DNA of 64,000 nucleotides from VAZQ01 sp036406655. GTDB taxonomy: Bacteria; Pseudomonadota; Alphaproteobacteria; Rhizobiales; Xanthobacteraceae. Shown here piece by piece: positions 18,566-26,870 of this stretch; the stretch's first letter is position 1, and each line of letters opens with the position of its first letter. The notes under the pieces were generated by a model. The model searched no databases, was not told the origin of the DNA, and saw nothing but the letters and a program-made list of their open reading frames with translations. The position numbers and the translations under genes were made by a program. The stretch spans positions 1 through 64,000 of the forward strand of contig DASXAP010000204.1 of NCBI GenBank assembly GCA_036406655.1, written 5' to 3'.

Positions 18566-18946
18566 CTACGGCTTCCTGCCTTCGCTCAGCACCGTTCTCG
18601 CCAAGCGGAAGCAGTCGACGCCCACAGGGATACCGCAGTAGACGGCGATCTGGGTGAGCACCGCCCGGACCTCGTTGGGCGTAAGCCCGTTGCGGAGTGC
18701 GCCGCGCACATGGGTCTGGAACTCCTCCATCTTGCCGAGCGATGCGATCATCCCGAGGTTGAGGATCGAGCGCTCGCGCGGGGTGAGCGTGTCGTCGCCC
18801 CAAGTCTCGCCCCAGCAATACTGGGTGACGATCCGCTGGAAGTCGCGGTTGAAGTCATCGGCGCTCTTGAGCGCGCGATCGACATATTCATCGCCGAGCA
18901 CCTTGCGCCGCATGGCGAGGCCGCGATCATAGGTCTTCTGGTCCAT
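18566..18946 (-). CDS. Carboxymuconolactone decarboxylase family protein, PcaC-like
   Basis: A 126-residue protein starting MDQKTYDRGLAMRRKVLGDEYV and containing the CMD-domain blocks WGETWGDDTLTPRERSILNLGM, split as TLTPRERSILNLGM, and HVRGALRNGLTPNEVRAVLTQ with AVYCGIPVG. Length and sequence match 4-carboxymuconolactone decarboxylase of the protocatechuate branch. No other pca genes are adjacent, so a role in protocatechuate degradation is only possible; a stand-alone paralogue is equally likely. Its start lies 3 bases after the stop of the TIGR02444-like gene. Confidence 0.8.
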   Translation of the reverse strand: MDQKTYDRGLAMRRKVLGDEYVDRALKSADDFNRDFQRIVTQYCWGETWGDDTLTPRERSILNLGMIASLGKMEEFQTHVRGALRNGLTPNEVRAVLTQIAVYCGIPVGVDCFRLARTVLSEGRKP

Positions 18947-18949
18947 GAC

Positions 18950-19486
18950 TTATTCCTCTTCGCTGTGCTCGAGCCCGGCGAGGGCGGCGAGCAGGGTCTC
19001 CACCGCAGCCTCGGCAAACCCGGCACGGCAAATCTGCGCGTAGGCGGCAACATTGGCACGGGCTGCGTCCGTGCGCGAGGGCGTCTCGCGCCCGAGCTGC
19101 ATCGAGCGCGCAAGATCGTGCATGGCCTCCTGCTGCAGCCGCTCGGCCTCGAGTTCCACCGCCTTGATCCGGGTGCGGAAGAGCTCGGCGGTTCCCCCGT
19201 CGATGAGATCGGGCGGGGATTTCAGGGCTCGCCGCATGCGGCGCAAGGGCACGACCGTCGTCTCGCGCCAGGCCGCGATGCGCCCTTCGAGATGCTCCAC
19301 TTCCGCGACTGACAGCGCACGCCGGTGCGTCGCCTGCCACAGCAGGAACAACAGCAGATTGACGTCGAGCCCCGACTCCTCCTGCAGGCGGATGCAGGCA
19401 TCCGCCACCCCCGGCCGGCGATAGAAGCCGAGCGAGAACCGCCAGAACGGCGAGCCTCGCGAGATCGGCGGGTTGGGTGTCGCCAT
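18950..19486 (-). CDS. TIGR02444/DUF2390-like family protein
   Basis: A 178-residue protein. Its N-terminus FWRFSLGFYRRPGVADACIRLQEESGLDVNLLLFLLW, here as FWRFSLGFYRRPGV and LQEESGLDVNLLLFLLW, is the hallmark of the TIGR02444/DUF2390 family of unknown function. The rest is alpha-helical and charged, with no signal peptide. It sits directly before the pcaC-like gene (3-base gap), so the two are almost certainly co-transcribed. Confidence 0.75.
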   Translation of the reverse strand: MATPNPPISRGSPFWRFSLGFYRRPGVADACIRLQEESGLDVNLLLFLLWQATHRRALSVAEVEHLEGRIAAWRETTVVPLRRMRRALKSPPDLIDGGTAELFRTRIKAVELEAERLQQEAMHDLARSMQLGRETPSRTDAARANVAAYAQICRAGFAEAAVETLLAALAGLEHSEEE

Positions 19487-19495
19487 GCTCGACGT

Positions 19496-20608
19496 TCACC
19501 CGCGCGCGCTGAGCGGCGTGACGCCGAGCGACTGGGCGAGATCATCGACTTGCCCGACGAGCGCCGTCGAGAGCGGCACGCCGTCTCTCTGCCGCTCGCG
19601 CCGGCGCGCCAGGTGCCCCTGTCCCGGCACGCGGATTTCATCGACGCCGGGCAACCGGCGCGAGCTGGTGATGTCGCGAATGTGTCGGTCGACTTCCGCC
19701 TTGAAGACCTCGGGCGGCAGGAACCGGGCGACGTCGAGCGCGATCACGAACTGCCCGACATTGAGCTCGCTCGCGGGGGGCGCGGCGAAATCCCTGACGT
19801 CGCGACCGAAGGCTGCGCGGTTGAGCGGACCTGCCAGGAGCCCGATCACCAGGGAAAGGCCGTAGCCCTTGTATCCCGCCATCGGCAGAAAGGTGCCTTC
19901 GTTGATCCGGCTCGGATCGGTCAAGGGCGAGCCGTCGCTGCGGTTCTGCACCCAGCCCTCGGGCATCGGCCGGCCTTCGAGCTGGTGGGTGCGGATGGCC
20001 CCGTTCGAGGCCAGCGAGGTGGCGATGTCCAAAATCACTGGCGGCTCCCTGCCCGCCGGAATGGCCACCGCGATCGGATTGGTGCCGAGCAACGGCTCGC
20101 TGCCGCCCCAGGGCGCCATGTGATGAACGCTCGAGGAAGCGCCGTAGATGCCGACCATGTCGTGCGCGAGGGGGATGGCGGCATAAACCGCCCCCGCGCC
20201 GGCGTGGTTGGAGCGGCGGGCGCCGACCCAGCCCATTCCGGACTGTCGCGCCAGCTCGACGGCAAGCCGCGCGGCATAGGTCATGACCACGTGCCCCAGC
20301 CCCTGATCGCCGTCGATGAGGGCGGTGGCGGGCGAGCGCTCGAGCACGCGGATGTTGGCGCGCGGATTGAAGACCCCGCGCTTGAGCTGACGCACATAGC
20401 CGGGGAGCCGGAACACGCCGTGCGCATCGGAGCCGGTCAGGTCGGCTTCGAGCATGGCGCCGGCGACCGTTGCCGCATCCGTCTCCGGCAACCCGCAGGC
20501 GCGCAACACGTCGTGCAGGAATCCGCGCAGCGTGGCAGCAGAGACGCGGCACGAGGCTTCAGCTTCAGTCTTCGTCAGCACGTGGAAGCCCCTCGCATCG
20601 CCATTCAC
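19496..20608 (-). CDS. Ldh-family (malate/L-lactate/ureidoglycolate type) dehydrogenase
   Basis: A 370-residue NAD(P)-dependent oxidoreductase of the Ldh2/AllD/ComC family, structurally unrelated to ordinary lactate dehydrogenase. Family blocks are LTGSDAHGVFRLPGYV (about 56-71), GMGWVGARRSNHAGAGAVYA (as VGARRSNHAGAG, about 127-138, with the catalytic His), LLGTNPIAVAIPAG and MAGYKGYGLSLVIGLLAGPL. Its GTG start overlaps the TGA stop of the M24-type gene by 4 bases (GTGA). Together with the upstream transporter this suggests oxidation of the product of the M24-type hydrolase. The substrate is unknown. Confidence 0.88.
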   Translation of the reverse strand: MNGDARGFHVLTKTEAEASCRVSAATLRGFLHDVLRACGLPETDAATVAGAMLEADLTGSDAHGVFRLPGYVRQLKRGVFNPRANIRVLERSPATALIDGDQGLGHVVMTYAARLAVELARQSGMGWVGARRSNHAGAGAVYAAIPLAHDMVGIYGASSSVHHMAPWGGSEPLLGTNPIAVAIPAGREPPVILDIATSLASNGAIRTHQLEGRPMPEGWVQNRSDGSPLTDPSRINEGTFLPMAGYKGYGLSLVIGLLAGPLNRAAFGRDVRDFAAPPASELNVGQFVIALDVARFLPPEVFKAEVDRHIRDITSSRRLPGVDEIRVPGQGHLARRRERQRDGVPLSTALVGQVDDLAQSLGVTPLSARG

Positions 20609-21909
20609 CCGCTTGCCACTGCGATCTCGAGGGGAAAATCGTCAACGCATTCGTGCCCGTCGCCGGTCACGATGAAGGTGTGGCCGAGAAAGATCCCGAA
20701 CAGGCCGTCGGCCGTTATCGGATTGGGCTCGGCCATGATGACCATCCCCGGCTTGAGCACCTGGTCGATCGCGTCGGCCTCGGTGCGCTCGGCAAAGACA
20801 TGCGGCTTGTCGGTGACGATGTCGATCCCGTGCACCTGCACCGGGCGCGACTGCACGCCTTTCTCGCGGAAGAACCCGGCCGCGAGCCGCATCCTGTCGG
20901 TCGGGTTGCCGGGCTTTATCTCGGCAACGATCCGCCTGTAGCCGGGCAGCGTGATGTCGTCCCAGAAGGCGCGCACCTTCTCCGTCGGCGGGCCGAGCGT
21001 GATCGGCGAGCCGATCTGCGCCGACATGCCGTTGTAGCCCGCGGCGAGCTCCATGTTGATGATGTCGCCCATCCGCAACCGCCGCTGCGAGGGGCGGGGA
21101 TTGCCGAAGACCATGGCGGGATCGTCCATGGGGGTGGAGCCGATGATCAAAAAGTCGATGTCGCCGCCGCCCTCGAGGATGGCGGCGCCGGCGGCGGCGC
21201 GCAGCTCGTATTCGGCCACCCCGGGCCGCGCTCGCGCGACCATCGCCTGCATGGCGCGCTCGCACAGCCTGCCCGCCTTGCGGACGCAGCGCAGCTCCTC
21301 CTCGCTGTGCCTCACCACCAGCTCGTGCATGAAGCCCTTGGTGAATATGAGCTCGGCTTCGGGCAGCCCCTGGCGCAGCGCGTTGTACTGGTTGACGGGC
21401 AGATAATCGTTGTGCCGGGCATCGATCTCCAGAAGCCCGATGCGGGCGCGCTCGAGCTTGAGCTCCCTGAGCCGCTCAATCATCACCTCAGCGTATCTAC
21501 CGCTGCGGCTGTGGCGCACGTCGGACAAGGCATTGGCGCATTCCCGCCGGCAGGCTTCGGCGTGCGTGCCGCCCATCGAGAAAACCAGCGTCGGCTCGCC
21601 GGCGAGCGGGACGACGACGTACGAGGCGACCGCGTGCCATTCCCAGTGGCCGGTCAGCCACTGCATCCCGCCGCCGAAGCTCCAATGGCTGGGCCCGCCG
21701 GGCACGATCACGCAATCGAGCTTGTGCTCGCGCATCTTGTCGCGCAGCGCCCGGTAGCGGCGCTGGTACTCGGCCTTCGAATAATGGTCGTAGACGGCGT
21801 CGCGGTAGTACGGGGTGTCGTGCATGTTGGAGAACGGCGCGTTCTGGTCGAGGCGCGACCGAACCTGCTCCCATGGCTGCTGACCGGGAGGACGCGTCTG
21901 GACGTTCAT
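20605..21909 (-). CDS. M24-family (creatinase/prolidase fold) hydrolase with degenerate metal site
   Basis: A 434-residue pita-bread-fold protein: an N-terminal creatinase-like domain (about 45-185) and a C-terminal M24 domain (about 195-430). In metallopeptidases of this fold the ligands are two Asp, one His and two Glu. Here the equivalent positions read Glu287 (NMELAAGY), Gln298 (SAQIGSP), His360 (QVHGIDI), Glu394 (MAEPNP) and Gly409 (IFLGHTFIVTGDG). Three of five ligands are therefore replaced, by my manual alignment, as in metal-free creatinase-type C-N hydrolases. It is coupled to the Ldh-family gene and lies 26 bases after a receptor gene. A non-peptidase hydrolase is the best guess. 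Confidence 0.82.
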   Translation of the reverse strand: MNVQTRPPGQQPWEQVRSRLDQNAPFSNMHDTPYYRDAVYDHYSKAEYQRRYRALRDKMREHKLDCVIVPGGPSHWSFGGGMQWLTGHWEWHAVASYVVVPLAGEPTLVFSMGGTHAEACRRECANALSDVRHSRSGRYAEVMIERLRELKLERARIGLLEIDARHNDYLPVNQYNALRQGLPEAELIFTKGFMHELVVRHSEEELRCVRKAGRLCERAMQAMVARARPGVAEYELRAAAGAAILEGGGDIDFLIIGSTPMDDPAMVFGNPRPSQRRLRMGDIINMELAAGYNGMSAQIGSPITLGPPTEKVRAFWDDITLPGYRRIVAEIKPGNPTDRMRLAAGFFREKGVQSRPVQVHGIDIVTDKPHVFAERTEADAIDQVLKPGMVIMAEPNPITADGLFGIFLGHTFIVTGDGHECVDDFPLEIAVASG

Positions 21910-21935
21910 GCGGCGGCTCCTCGAGTGAATTTCAG

Positions 21936-22979
21936 CTAGTCGCGGCAGCTTCCGATGCTGACCGGACCGCCGGCCGCTTCGACCGCCTCCTTGGCGAGGG
22001 CGAAATTGGCGACCTGCTCGACGGTGGGCTTCCTGTCCTTGTCGATGTCGCCGTCCGCGGCGCTGTGCTCGATCGACCAGGCGGTGCGCCTGGGGTCGAG
22101 ACCGCCATTGACCGACCAGACGCAGTGCCCGGTCAGCACATCGATGGCGTATTCGACCGCCTCTTTCGGCTTGTCGGTCGCCTGCGCGACGATGGGCACC
22201 ACCTTCTCCTTCTCGCGAAACATGGCGCGGTTGGCCTCGATCATCGCCGCCGCCGTGTCGCGCAGAAGCGCGCGATCGCGATTGATCCAGTCGAGCGAGG
22301 CACCATAGGCGTTGAACATGTAATCGGGCAGGAAGTCGCCCAGCTGCACCAGCACGTTCAGCGCGGGCTTCGCTTTCCTGGCAAGGAAGACGTCCTCCGG
22401 ATGCAGCGCCACGCCGTCGATCTGCCCGGTCAGCAGGCCCGGCAGGCGGCCGGCGGTCGCCGAGGGGATGAACTGCGCGTCGTCGACCGTGAGCCCCGCG
22501 GACTTGAGCAGCTCGCGCCCCATGCGCCAGTTGAAGCCGCCGACGCCTCCGCCGGTGGCGCTGAGCTTGCGCCCCTTGAGATCGGCGGCGTTTTTTATGT
22601 CGGGCGCCACCATGTAGGCCTGCGGCAGCCGCGGGGCCAGGCCCCAGAACTGCTGCACCTTCATGCCGCGGCCGATGGCGACCTCGTTGACGCTTATGAT
22701 GGCCGAGCCTTGCACGGCGGCCGCGGCGGCGGTCGCCGAGGCGCCACCTTCGAACTGGATGATGTTGGCCTCGATGCAGCGCTTGGCGAAGAAGCCGAGC
22801 GCCCTGGCCACGTAGGGCGAGCTGTGCACCACGTTAGGCGGAGCGACGGCAACCCCGACATTGATCTTGCGGGGCGCCGCGCAGGGCGGCGCGCCCTGCG
22901 CCGATGCCCAGCTCATTTGCGCCAGCAGCAGCACGGCTGTCAGCAGCGGCAGGCAGCGCATCGGATGTCGGTTGACCAT
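21936..22979 (-). CDS. ABC transporter substrate-binding protein, NMT1/TauA type
   Basis: A 347-residue periplasmic receptor with signal peptide (LPLLTAVLLLAQMSWASAQG). The mature domain starts KINVGVAVAPPNVVHSSPYVARALGFFAKRCIEANIIQFEGG, here as INVGVAVAPPNVVHSSPYV and ALGFFAKRCIEANIIQ, and contains LKGRKLSATGGGVGGFNWRMG. Two Cys near the N-terminus and one near the C-terminus (SIGSCRD) could form a disulfide. It is the receptor most likely served by the permease and ATPase at 23747-25464, from which it is separated by a toxin-antitoxin module. Ligand unknown; it may be the substrate of the downstream M24-type and Ldh-type enzymes. Confidence 0.85.
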   Translation of the reverse strand: MVNRHPMRCLPLLTAVLLLAQMSWASAQGAPPCAAPRKINVGVAVAPPNVVHSSPYVARALGFFAKRCIEANIIQFEGGASATAAAAAVQGSAIISVNEVAIGRGMKVQQFWGLAPRLPQAYMVAPDIKNAADLKGRKLSATGGGVGGFNWRMGRELLKSAGLTVDDAQFIPSATAGRLPGLLTGQIDGVALHPEDVFLARKAKPALNVLVQLGDFLPDYMFNAYGASLDWINRDRALLRDTAAAMIEANRAMFREKEKVVPIVAQATDKPKEAVEYAIDVLTGHCVWSVNGGLDPRRTAWSIEHSAADGDIDKDRKPTVEQVANFALAKEAVEAAGGPVSIGSCRD

Positions 22980-23024
22980 GGCTCGTCCCGTTGGGGTACC
23001 GCCGAAATCATGTCGCTGATCTTT

Positions 23025-23429
23025 TCACCCGGCCGACAGCAGCCATGCTTCACCTCCGGTAGCCTCGATCAGCTCGACCGCTCGTTTATCGAAGCTCGTG
23101 AAAACGTTGGCTCCAACGCGTCGTCCTTCGAAAGCGATCACTCCATCAGCAAAATCTCCCCCTTTCTCGAGGACAGCGAGTCCAGCGTCCGCCGCCGGTC
23201 GATCAACCAAGATGGTGGAGGCGTCGATCAATTTTCGTATTGCCGCTGCCACCTCCGTGGTGTTTCTCCTGTACCCGCGCGTCAGCACCCACGCGAATTC
23301 GCATAACGAGACCAGTGTCACCACGAAGCATTCTGCTTGGAGCAATGCATCGGCGGCGATCCTGCCCTGTACGGCATGATCCATCAGTGACGCTCGCACG
23401 AGAACGTTCGTGTCCGCTGTAATCTTCAC
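23025..23429 (-). CDS. PIN-domain toxin (VapC-like)
   Basis: A 134-residue PIN-domain ribonuclease if started at GTG 23429, which overlaps the antitoxin stop as GTGA. A GTG-to-ATG alternative at 23444 would add five residues. Acidic catalytic residues are seen in VKITADTNVLVRA (Asp near residue 5), SLCEFAWVL (Glu) and GGDFADGVIAFEGRRVG plus FTSFDKRAVEL near the C-terminus. VapC-type toxins cleave tRNA or rRNA and are neutralised by their partner. The gene pair has the standard antitoxin-first order. Confidence 0.88.
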   Translation of the reverse strand: MKITADTNVLVRASLMDHAVQGRIAADALLQAECFVVTLVSLCEFAWVLTRGYRRNTTEVAAAIRKLIDASTILVDRPAADAGLAVLEKGGDFADGVIAFEGRRVGANVFTSFDKRAVELIEATGGEAWLLSAG

Positions 23430-23680
23430 GTCTCGCCCGCCCATCCTTTACGGGCGATCTCCTCGATTTTCTCGAGGGACAGCGGCGGCGTGCCGGGCCT
23501 TTTCAGACAACCGATGAAATCTTCGACCTTGCCGCGCGCCTCAGCGGACCTCACCTCCATTCGCCCCGGAGCGACGAACTCCACAGCAATCCTGTCGCCG
23601 GGCTTCACCCCGAGTCGATCCAGCACCTCCTTGCGGAAAGTGACCTGCCCCTTGGAGGTGATCTTCAGAGTAGTTTTCAT
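23426..23680 (-). CDS. AbrB/MazE-fold antitoxin
   Basis: An 84-residue protein with an N-terminal SpoVT/AbrB swapped-hairpin DNA-binding domain: LKITSKGQVTFRKEVLDRLG followed by VKPGDRIAVEF (about 5-35). The C-terminal third (EDFIGCLKRPGTPPLSLEKIEEI) should wrap the toxin. It precedes and overlaps the PIN toxin gene by 4 bases. A perfect inverted repeat lies 19-40 bases upstream of its start and is a likely autoregulatory operator. Confidence 0.9.
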   Translation of the reverse strand: MKTTLKITSKGQVTFRKEVLDRLGVKPGDRIAVEFVAPGRMEVRSAEARGKVEDFIGCLKRPGTPPLSLEKIEEIARKGWAGET

Positions 23681-23698
23681 GTCACTGCTTATAACGGC

Positions 23699-23720
23699 GG
23701 TAAGGGAAAATTACCTTACC
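23699..23720. promoter_or_regulatory. Inverted repeat, putative antitoxin operator
   Basis: GGTAAGG and CCTTACC form perfect 7-base arms separated by 8 AT-rich bases. The element is 19 bases upstream of the antitoxin ATG, with a TATAAG-like box between (minus strand). The position fits autorepression by the AbrB-type antitoxin. Operator function is inference. Confidence 0.6.
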
Positions 23721-23746
23721 TCAGGCGCGGGGGCGTCGCAACGGGC

Positions 23747-24616
23747 CTAATCCTCCTGCGAGGCGGCGGTCCAAGGAGCCACCCTCTTCTCGGCAACGCG
23801 CAGCAGCGCGGTGAGCGTCACGCCGAGGAGCCCGAGCGTCACGATCGGCACGAACATCTTGTCCACCTGGTAGGTCGAGGCGGTGCGCACGATGAGGTAG
23901 CCGATGCCGGAGATCGCGGTGTAGAGATCGGCCAGCACCATCCCGATCAGGGCGCGCCCAAGCGCCAGCCGCAGGCCGGTGACGATGAAGGGGAGCGAGG
24001 CCGGAACGACGATATTGGTCCACAGCTGCCGCTCCGAGCAGCGGAAGGCCCGGCCGACCTCCAAGAGCTTGGGATCGACGCTTTTGACGCCCTGATAGGT
24101 GTTGATCACCATCGGAAAGAAGGCGAACAGGAACAGGATGATCACCTTCGCAGTGGTGTCGAACCCGGCCCACAGCACGATCAGCGGCACCAGCGCCACC
24201 GAGGGTATCGAGTAGAGGAACGTGATGTACACATTGAATGCGACATCCAGCACCCAGAAGCGCGCCAGCAGCAGGCCAATGCCGATGCCGGCAGCCGCCG
24301 CGAGCGCAAAGCCTATGCCGAGCACGACGAGGCTGGGCCACAGATAGGTCAACAGCTCGCCGCTGAGCACCATGTTGTAGCCGGCAATCATGACCTTCAC
24401 CGGAGTGGTGAAGAGCACGGGGTCGACCCCGGCAGCCGCGGCCTGCCACAGGGCCAGAGCACCGATCAGCGAGAGGAGGCGTATGGCGAGATTGATCAGC
24501 CCGCGCCGGCGACGGCGCGCGGCCGCGGCTCGCTCGGCCCGCGCCCGATCGCCGCGGAGGTCGGCGGCCGCGGCGGTCGCGGCGGAGAGCCGGCTTCTCT
24601 CCTCGAGGGCGGTCAC
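23747..24616 (-). CDS. ABC transporter permease, SsuC/TauC type
   Basis: A 289-residue inner-membrane protein with a basic, Ala/Arg-rich N-terminal tail (about 1-40) and about six membrane helices. The EAA-type cytoplasmic loop is VDPKLLEVGRAFRCSERQLW followed by VVPASLPFIVTGLRLALGRA. The block FLYSIPSVALVPLIVLWAGF is typical of nitrate/sulfonate/taurine permeases. Its GTG start overlaps the ATPase stop by 4 bases (GTGA), so the two are coupled. Confidence 0.9.
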   Translation of the reverse strand: MTALEERSRLSAATAAAADLRGDRARAERAAAARRRRRGLINLAIRLLSLIGALALWQAAAAGVDPVLFTTPVKVMIAGYNMVLSGELLTYLWPSLVVLGIGFALAAAAGIGIGLLLARFWVLDVAFNVYITFLYSIPSVALVPLIVLWAGFDTTAKVIILFLFAFFPMVINTYQGVKSVDPKLLEVGRAFRCSERQLWTNIVVPASLPFIVTGLRLALGRALIGMVLADLYTAISGIGYLIVRTASTYQVDKMFVPIVTLGLLGVTLTALLRVAEKRVAPWTAASQED

Positions 24617-25464
24617 GCGACCTCCTCTCCGCCCGCCCGGTGTCCTGCCGGCCGCGCCGAACGCAGCGAGGAGGCCGGTCGCACGGTGTCGAGCTCGTGC
24701 CAGATATGCAGCCGCAGCTCGGCGAAGCGTGGATCGGCGCGCACGCCGTTCGCGCTGCGCGGCCAGCCGAACGGCGTCTCGAGGACCTCCTTGATCCGGC
24801 CCGGCCGCGCCGTCATCACGGCAATGCGGTCACCCAGCAGGATGGCCTCGTCGATCGAGTGGGTGACGAATACCATCGTCTTGCGCTCGTCCGGCCGCTC
24901 CATCAGCGCCAGCAGCTCCTCCTGGAGAATTTCCCGCGTCTGCGCGTCGAGCGCGGCGAACGGCTCGTCCATCAACAGGATCGACGGGTTGATCACGAGC
25001 GCCCGCACCAGGCCGACGCGCTGCTGCATCCCGCCCGAGAGCTGATAGGGATAATGCCGCTCGAACCCGCTCAACCCGGCGAGGTCGAGATAATGCCCGA
25101 CGCGGCGCTCGATCTCCGCGCGCGCGGTCCCCGCCATCGCCAGCCCGAACGCGGCGTTCTCGTAGACGGTCTTCCACGGCAGCAGGCCGAAATGCTGGAA
25201 CACCATGGCGACGCCGTCGGGCGGTCGGCCGGCCACCGGCCGGCCGTGCACCAGAATCTCGCCGCTCGATAGATCTGCGAGCCCGGCGATGCAACGCAGG
25301 AGCGTGGTCTTGCCGCAACCGGAGGGGCCGACGACGCACATCACCTCGTCGCGCCGGATCGAGAACGTGAGCTGGTGGAAGGCGACGACGGCGCCGTCGA
25401 GGAAGAGCTTGCTGGCGCCGGTCGCGGTGACCACAGGCTGATCGGCTCGATTGGGAGAAAGCAT
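24613..25464 (-). CDS. ABC transporter ATP-binding protein, SsuB/TauB type
   Basis: A 283-residue ATPase started at ATG 25464 (MLSPNRADQPVV), which gives the usual length. Walker A is VGPSGCGKTTLLRCIAG, the Q-loop lies in VAMVFQHFGLLPW, the signature is YQLSGGMQQRVGLVRAL and Walker B is ILLMDEPFAALDAQT, followed by FVTHSIDEAILLGDRIAVM. The subfamily energises import of sulfonates, nitrate, taurine and similar ligands. It is the first gene of the minus-strand transporter operon and diverges from the MetE-like gene. Confidence 0.92.
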   Translation of the reverse strand: MLSPNRADQPVVTATGASKLFLDGAVVAFHQLTFSIRRDEVMCVVGPSGCGKTTLLRCIAGLADLSSGEILVHGRPVAGRPPDGVAMVFQHFGLLPWKTVYENAAFGLAMAGTARAEIERRVGHYLDLAGLSGFERHYPYQLSGGMQQRVGLVRALVINPSILLMDEPFAALDAQTREILQEELLALMERPDERKTMVFVTHSIDEAILLGDRIAVMTARPGRIKEVLETPFGWPRSANGVRADPRFAELRLHIWHELDTVRPASSLRSARPAGHRAGGEEVA

Positions 25465-25644
25465 GCACCCCGCTCTGCGCAACGCCGCGCTGGTTCCGAC
25501 CCTCGGCAGGCGCTGACGTCCCGCCGCCCGCAGGCGGTTGCTATTTTCTTCTGCCGCCGGCAGTTTCCGGGAAAACCCGCCTGAACGCAATGCGACGGCG
25601 CCCCGCGCGCCTCCTTTGCCGCTTTTCGTTGAACCGGAGGCTCA

Positions 25645-26766
25645 ATGCGCCGATCCGGAGGTCCGCCGTTTCGCGCCGAGCATCTCGGCAGCCTGGTGCG
25701 GCCGACCGCGCTCCTGCACGCGCGCGAGCGGCACGGGGCAGGACAGCTCGATGGCCGGCAGCTGCGCGCGGTGGAGGACGCGGCCATCCGCGACATGGTG
25801 AAGCTGCAGGAGGAGCTTGGGCTGCCGGTGGTCACCGACGGGGAGTTCCGGCGCGGCACCTATTCCGACGCCTTCACCCTCGCCGGCATTTCCGGGGTCG
25901 AGATCGAATTGACCGAGGAGGAAGGCTGGACCCCGTCGCGAAGCCATGGCCATCGCATGGCGCGGCGGATTCCCAGGGTCATCTCCCGCATCGGCTGGCG
26001 CGGGCCGCAAAATGCCGAGGACTTCCGCTTTCTCAGGTCGCTGACCACGCGCACGCCGAAGATCACCCTGCCCGGCCCCTGCTACATCCATTATCGGGCC
26101 GGCCGCGCCAATATCAGCTGCGACATCTACCGCGATCTCGACGCCTTCTGGTCCGACCTGGTCGCGGCCTATCACCGGGAAATGCAGTCGCTGGCCGAGG
26201 CCGGCTGCACCTATCTGCAGATAGACGAGACTTCGCTGGTCAAGCTCGGCGATCCGCGCGTGCAGCAGCTGCTGAGCGAACGCGGCGACGATTGGCGCGA
26301 CCTGCTGCGGACCTATATCGGCGTCATCAATGCGGTGGCCGGCGAGGCGCCGGCGGACATGACCGTTGCGATCCATTTGTGCCGGAGCCAGGACCCGAGC
26401 TGGCAGGCGGACGTCGGCTATGATCCGATAGCCGAGCCGCTCTTCAACGACCTGCAGGTGGAAAGCTATTTCCTCGAATACGACAACCCGCGCGCGGGGA
26501 CATTCTCGCCGCTGCGTTCGGTGCCGGAGAGCAAGTTCGTGGTCCTGGGGCTGCTCGCCTCGCGGGTGCCCGAGCTCGAGACCGCGGACTTCCTCAAGCG
26601 CCGCATCGAAGAGGCGACCCGGCACATCGACGTCGAACGACTGGGCCTGAGCCCCCAATGCGGCTTTGCCACCAGCGCCGCCGAGCACGTCGTCACCCGG
26701 GACATGCAGAATGCCAAGCTTCGGCGCACGGTCGAGGTGGCACGGGAGGTGTGGGGGAGCGTGTAG
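25645..26766 (+). CDS. MetE C-terminal-like (cobalamin-independent methionine synthase-like) protein
   Basis: A 373-residue protein resembling only the catalytic C-terminal barrel of MetE, as in the short YxjG/YxjH-type proteins. Blocks are FRAEHLGSLVRP, LPVVTDGEFRRGTY (about 61-74), LAEAGCTYLQIDET (about 183-196), IHLCRSQDP with candidate zinc ligands His and Cys, and GLSPQCGFATS near residue 335 with a candidate Cys ligand. Members of this group transfer methyl groups or have unknown functions in catabolic loci. No MetE N-terminal domain is present. It diverges from the ABC transporter operon and precedes a CMD-family gene, suggesting use in the same pathway. Confidence 0.85.
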   Translation: MRRSGGPPFRAEHLGSLVRPTALLHARERHGAGQLDGRQLRAVEDAAIRDMVKLQEELGLPVVTDGEFRRGTYSDAFTLAGISGVEIELTEEEGWTPSRSHGHRMARRIPRVISRIGWRGPQNAEDFRFLRSLTTRTPKITLPGPCYIHYRAGRANISCDIYRDLDAFWSDLVAAYHREMQSLAEAGCTYLQIDETSLVKLGDPRVQQLLSERGDDWRDLLRTYIGVINAVAGEAPADMTVAIHLCRSQDPSWQADVGYDPIAEPLFNDLQVESYFLEYDNPRAGTFSPLRSVPESKFVVLGLLASRVPELETADFLKRRIEEATRHIDVERLGLSPQCGFATSAAEHVVTRDMQNAKLRRTVEVAREVWGSV

Positions 26767-26870
26767 GCTCGGCAACCATGCCCGACGCGAGCTCTACCGC
26801 TCGAAAGGGGGGCGCGCATGGCGTGTGGCCCGCGCGCCGCGGGCGCGCGCGACTACCTCGGAGAGACAGC

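Noticed and set aside
25590..25644. SAM-II-type riboswitch upstream of the MetE-like gene
   Set aside because: No matching pseudoknot-like sequence could be recognised in the short GC-rich leader.
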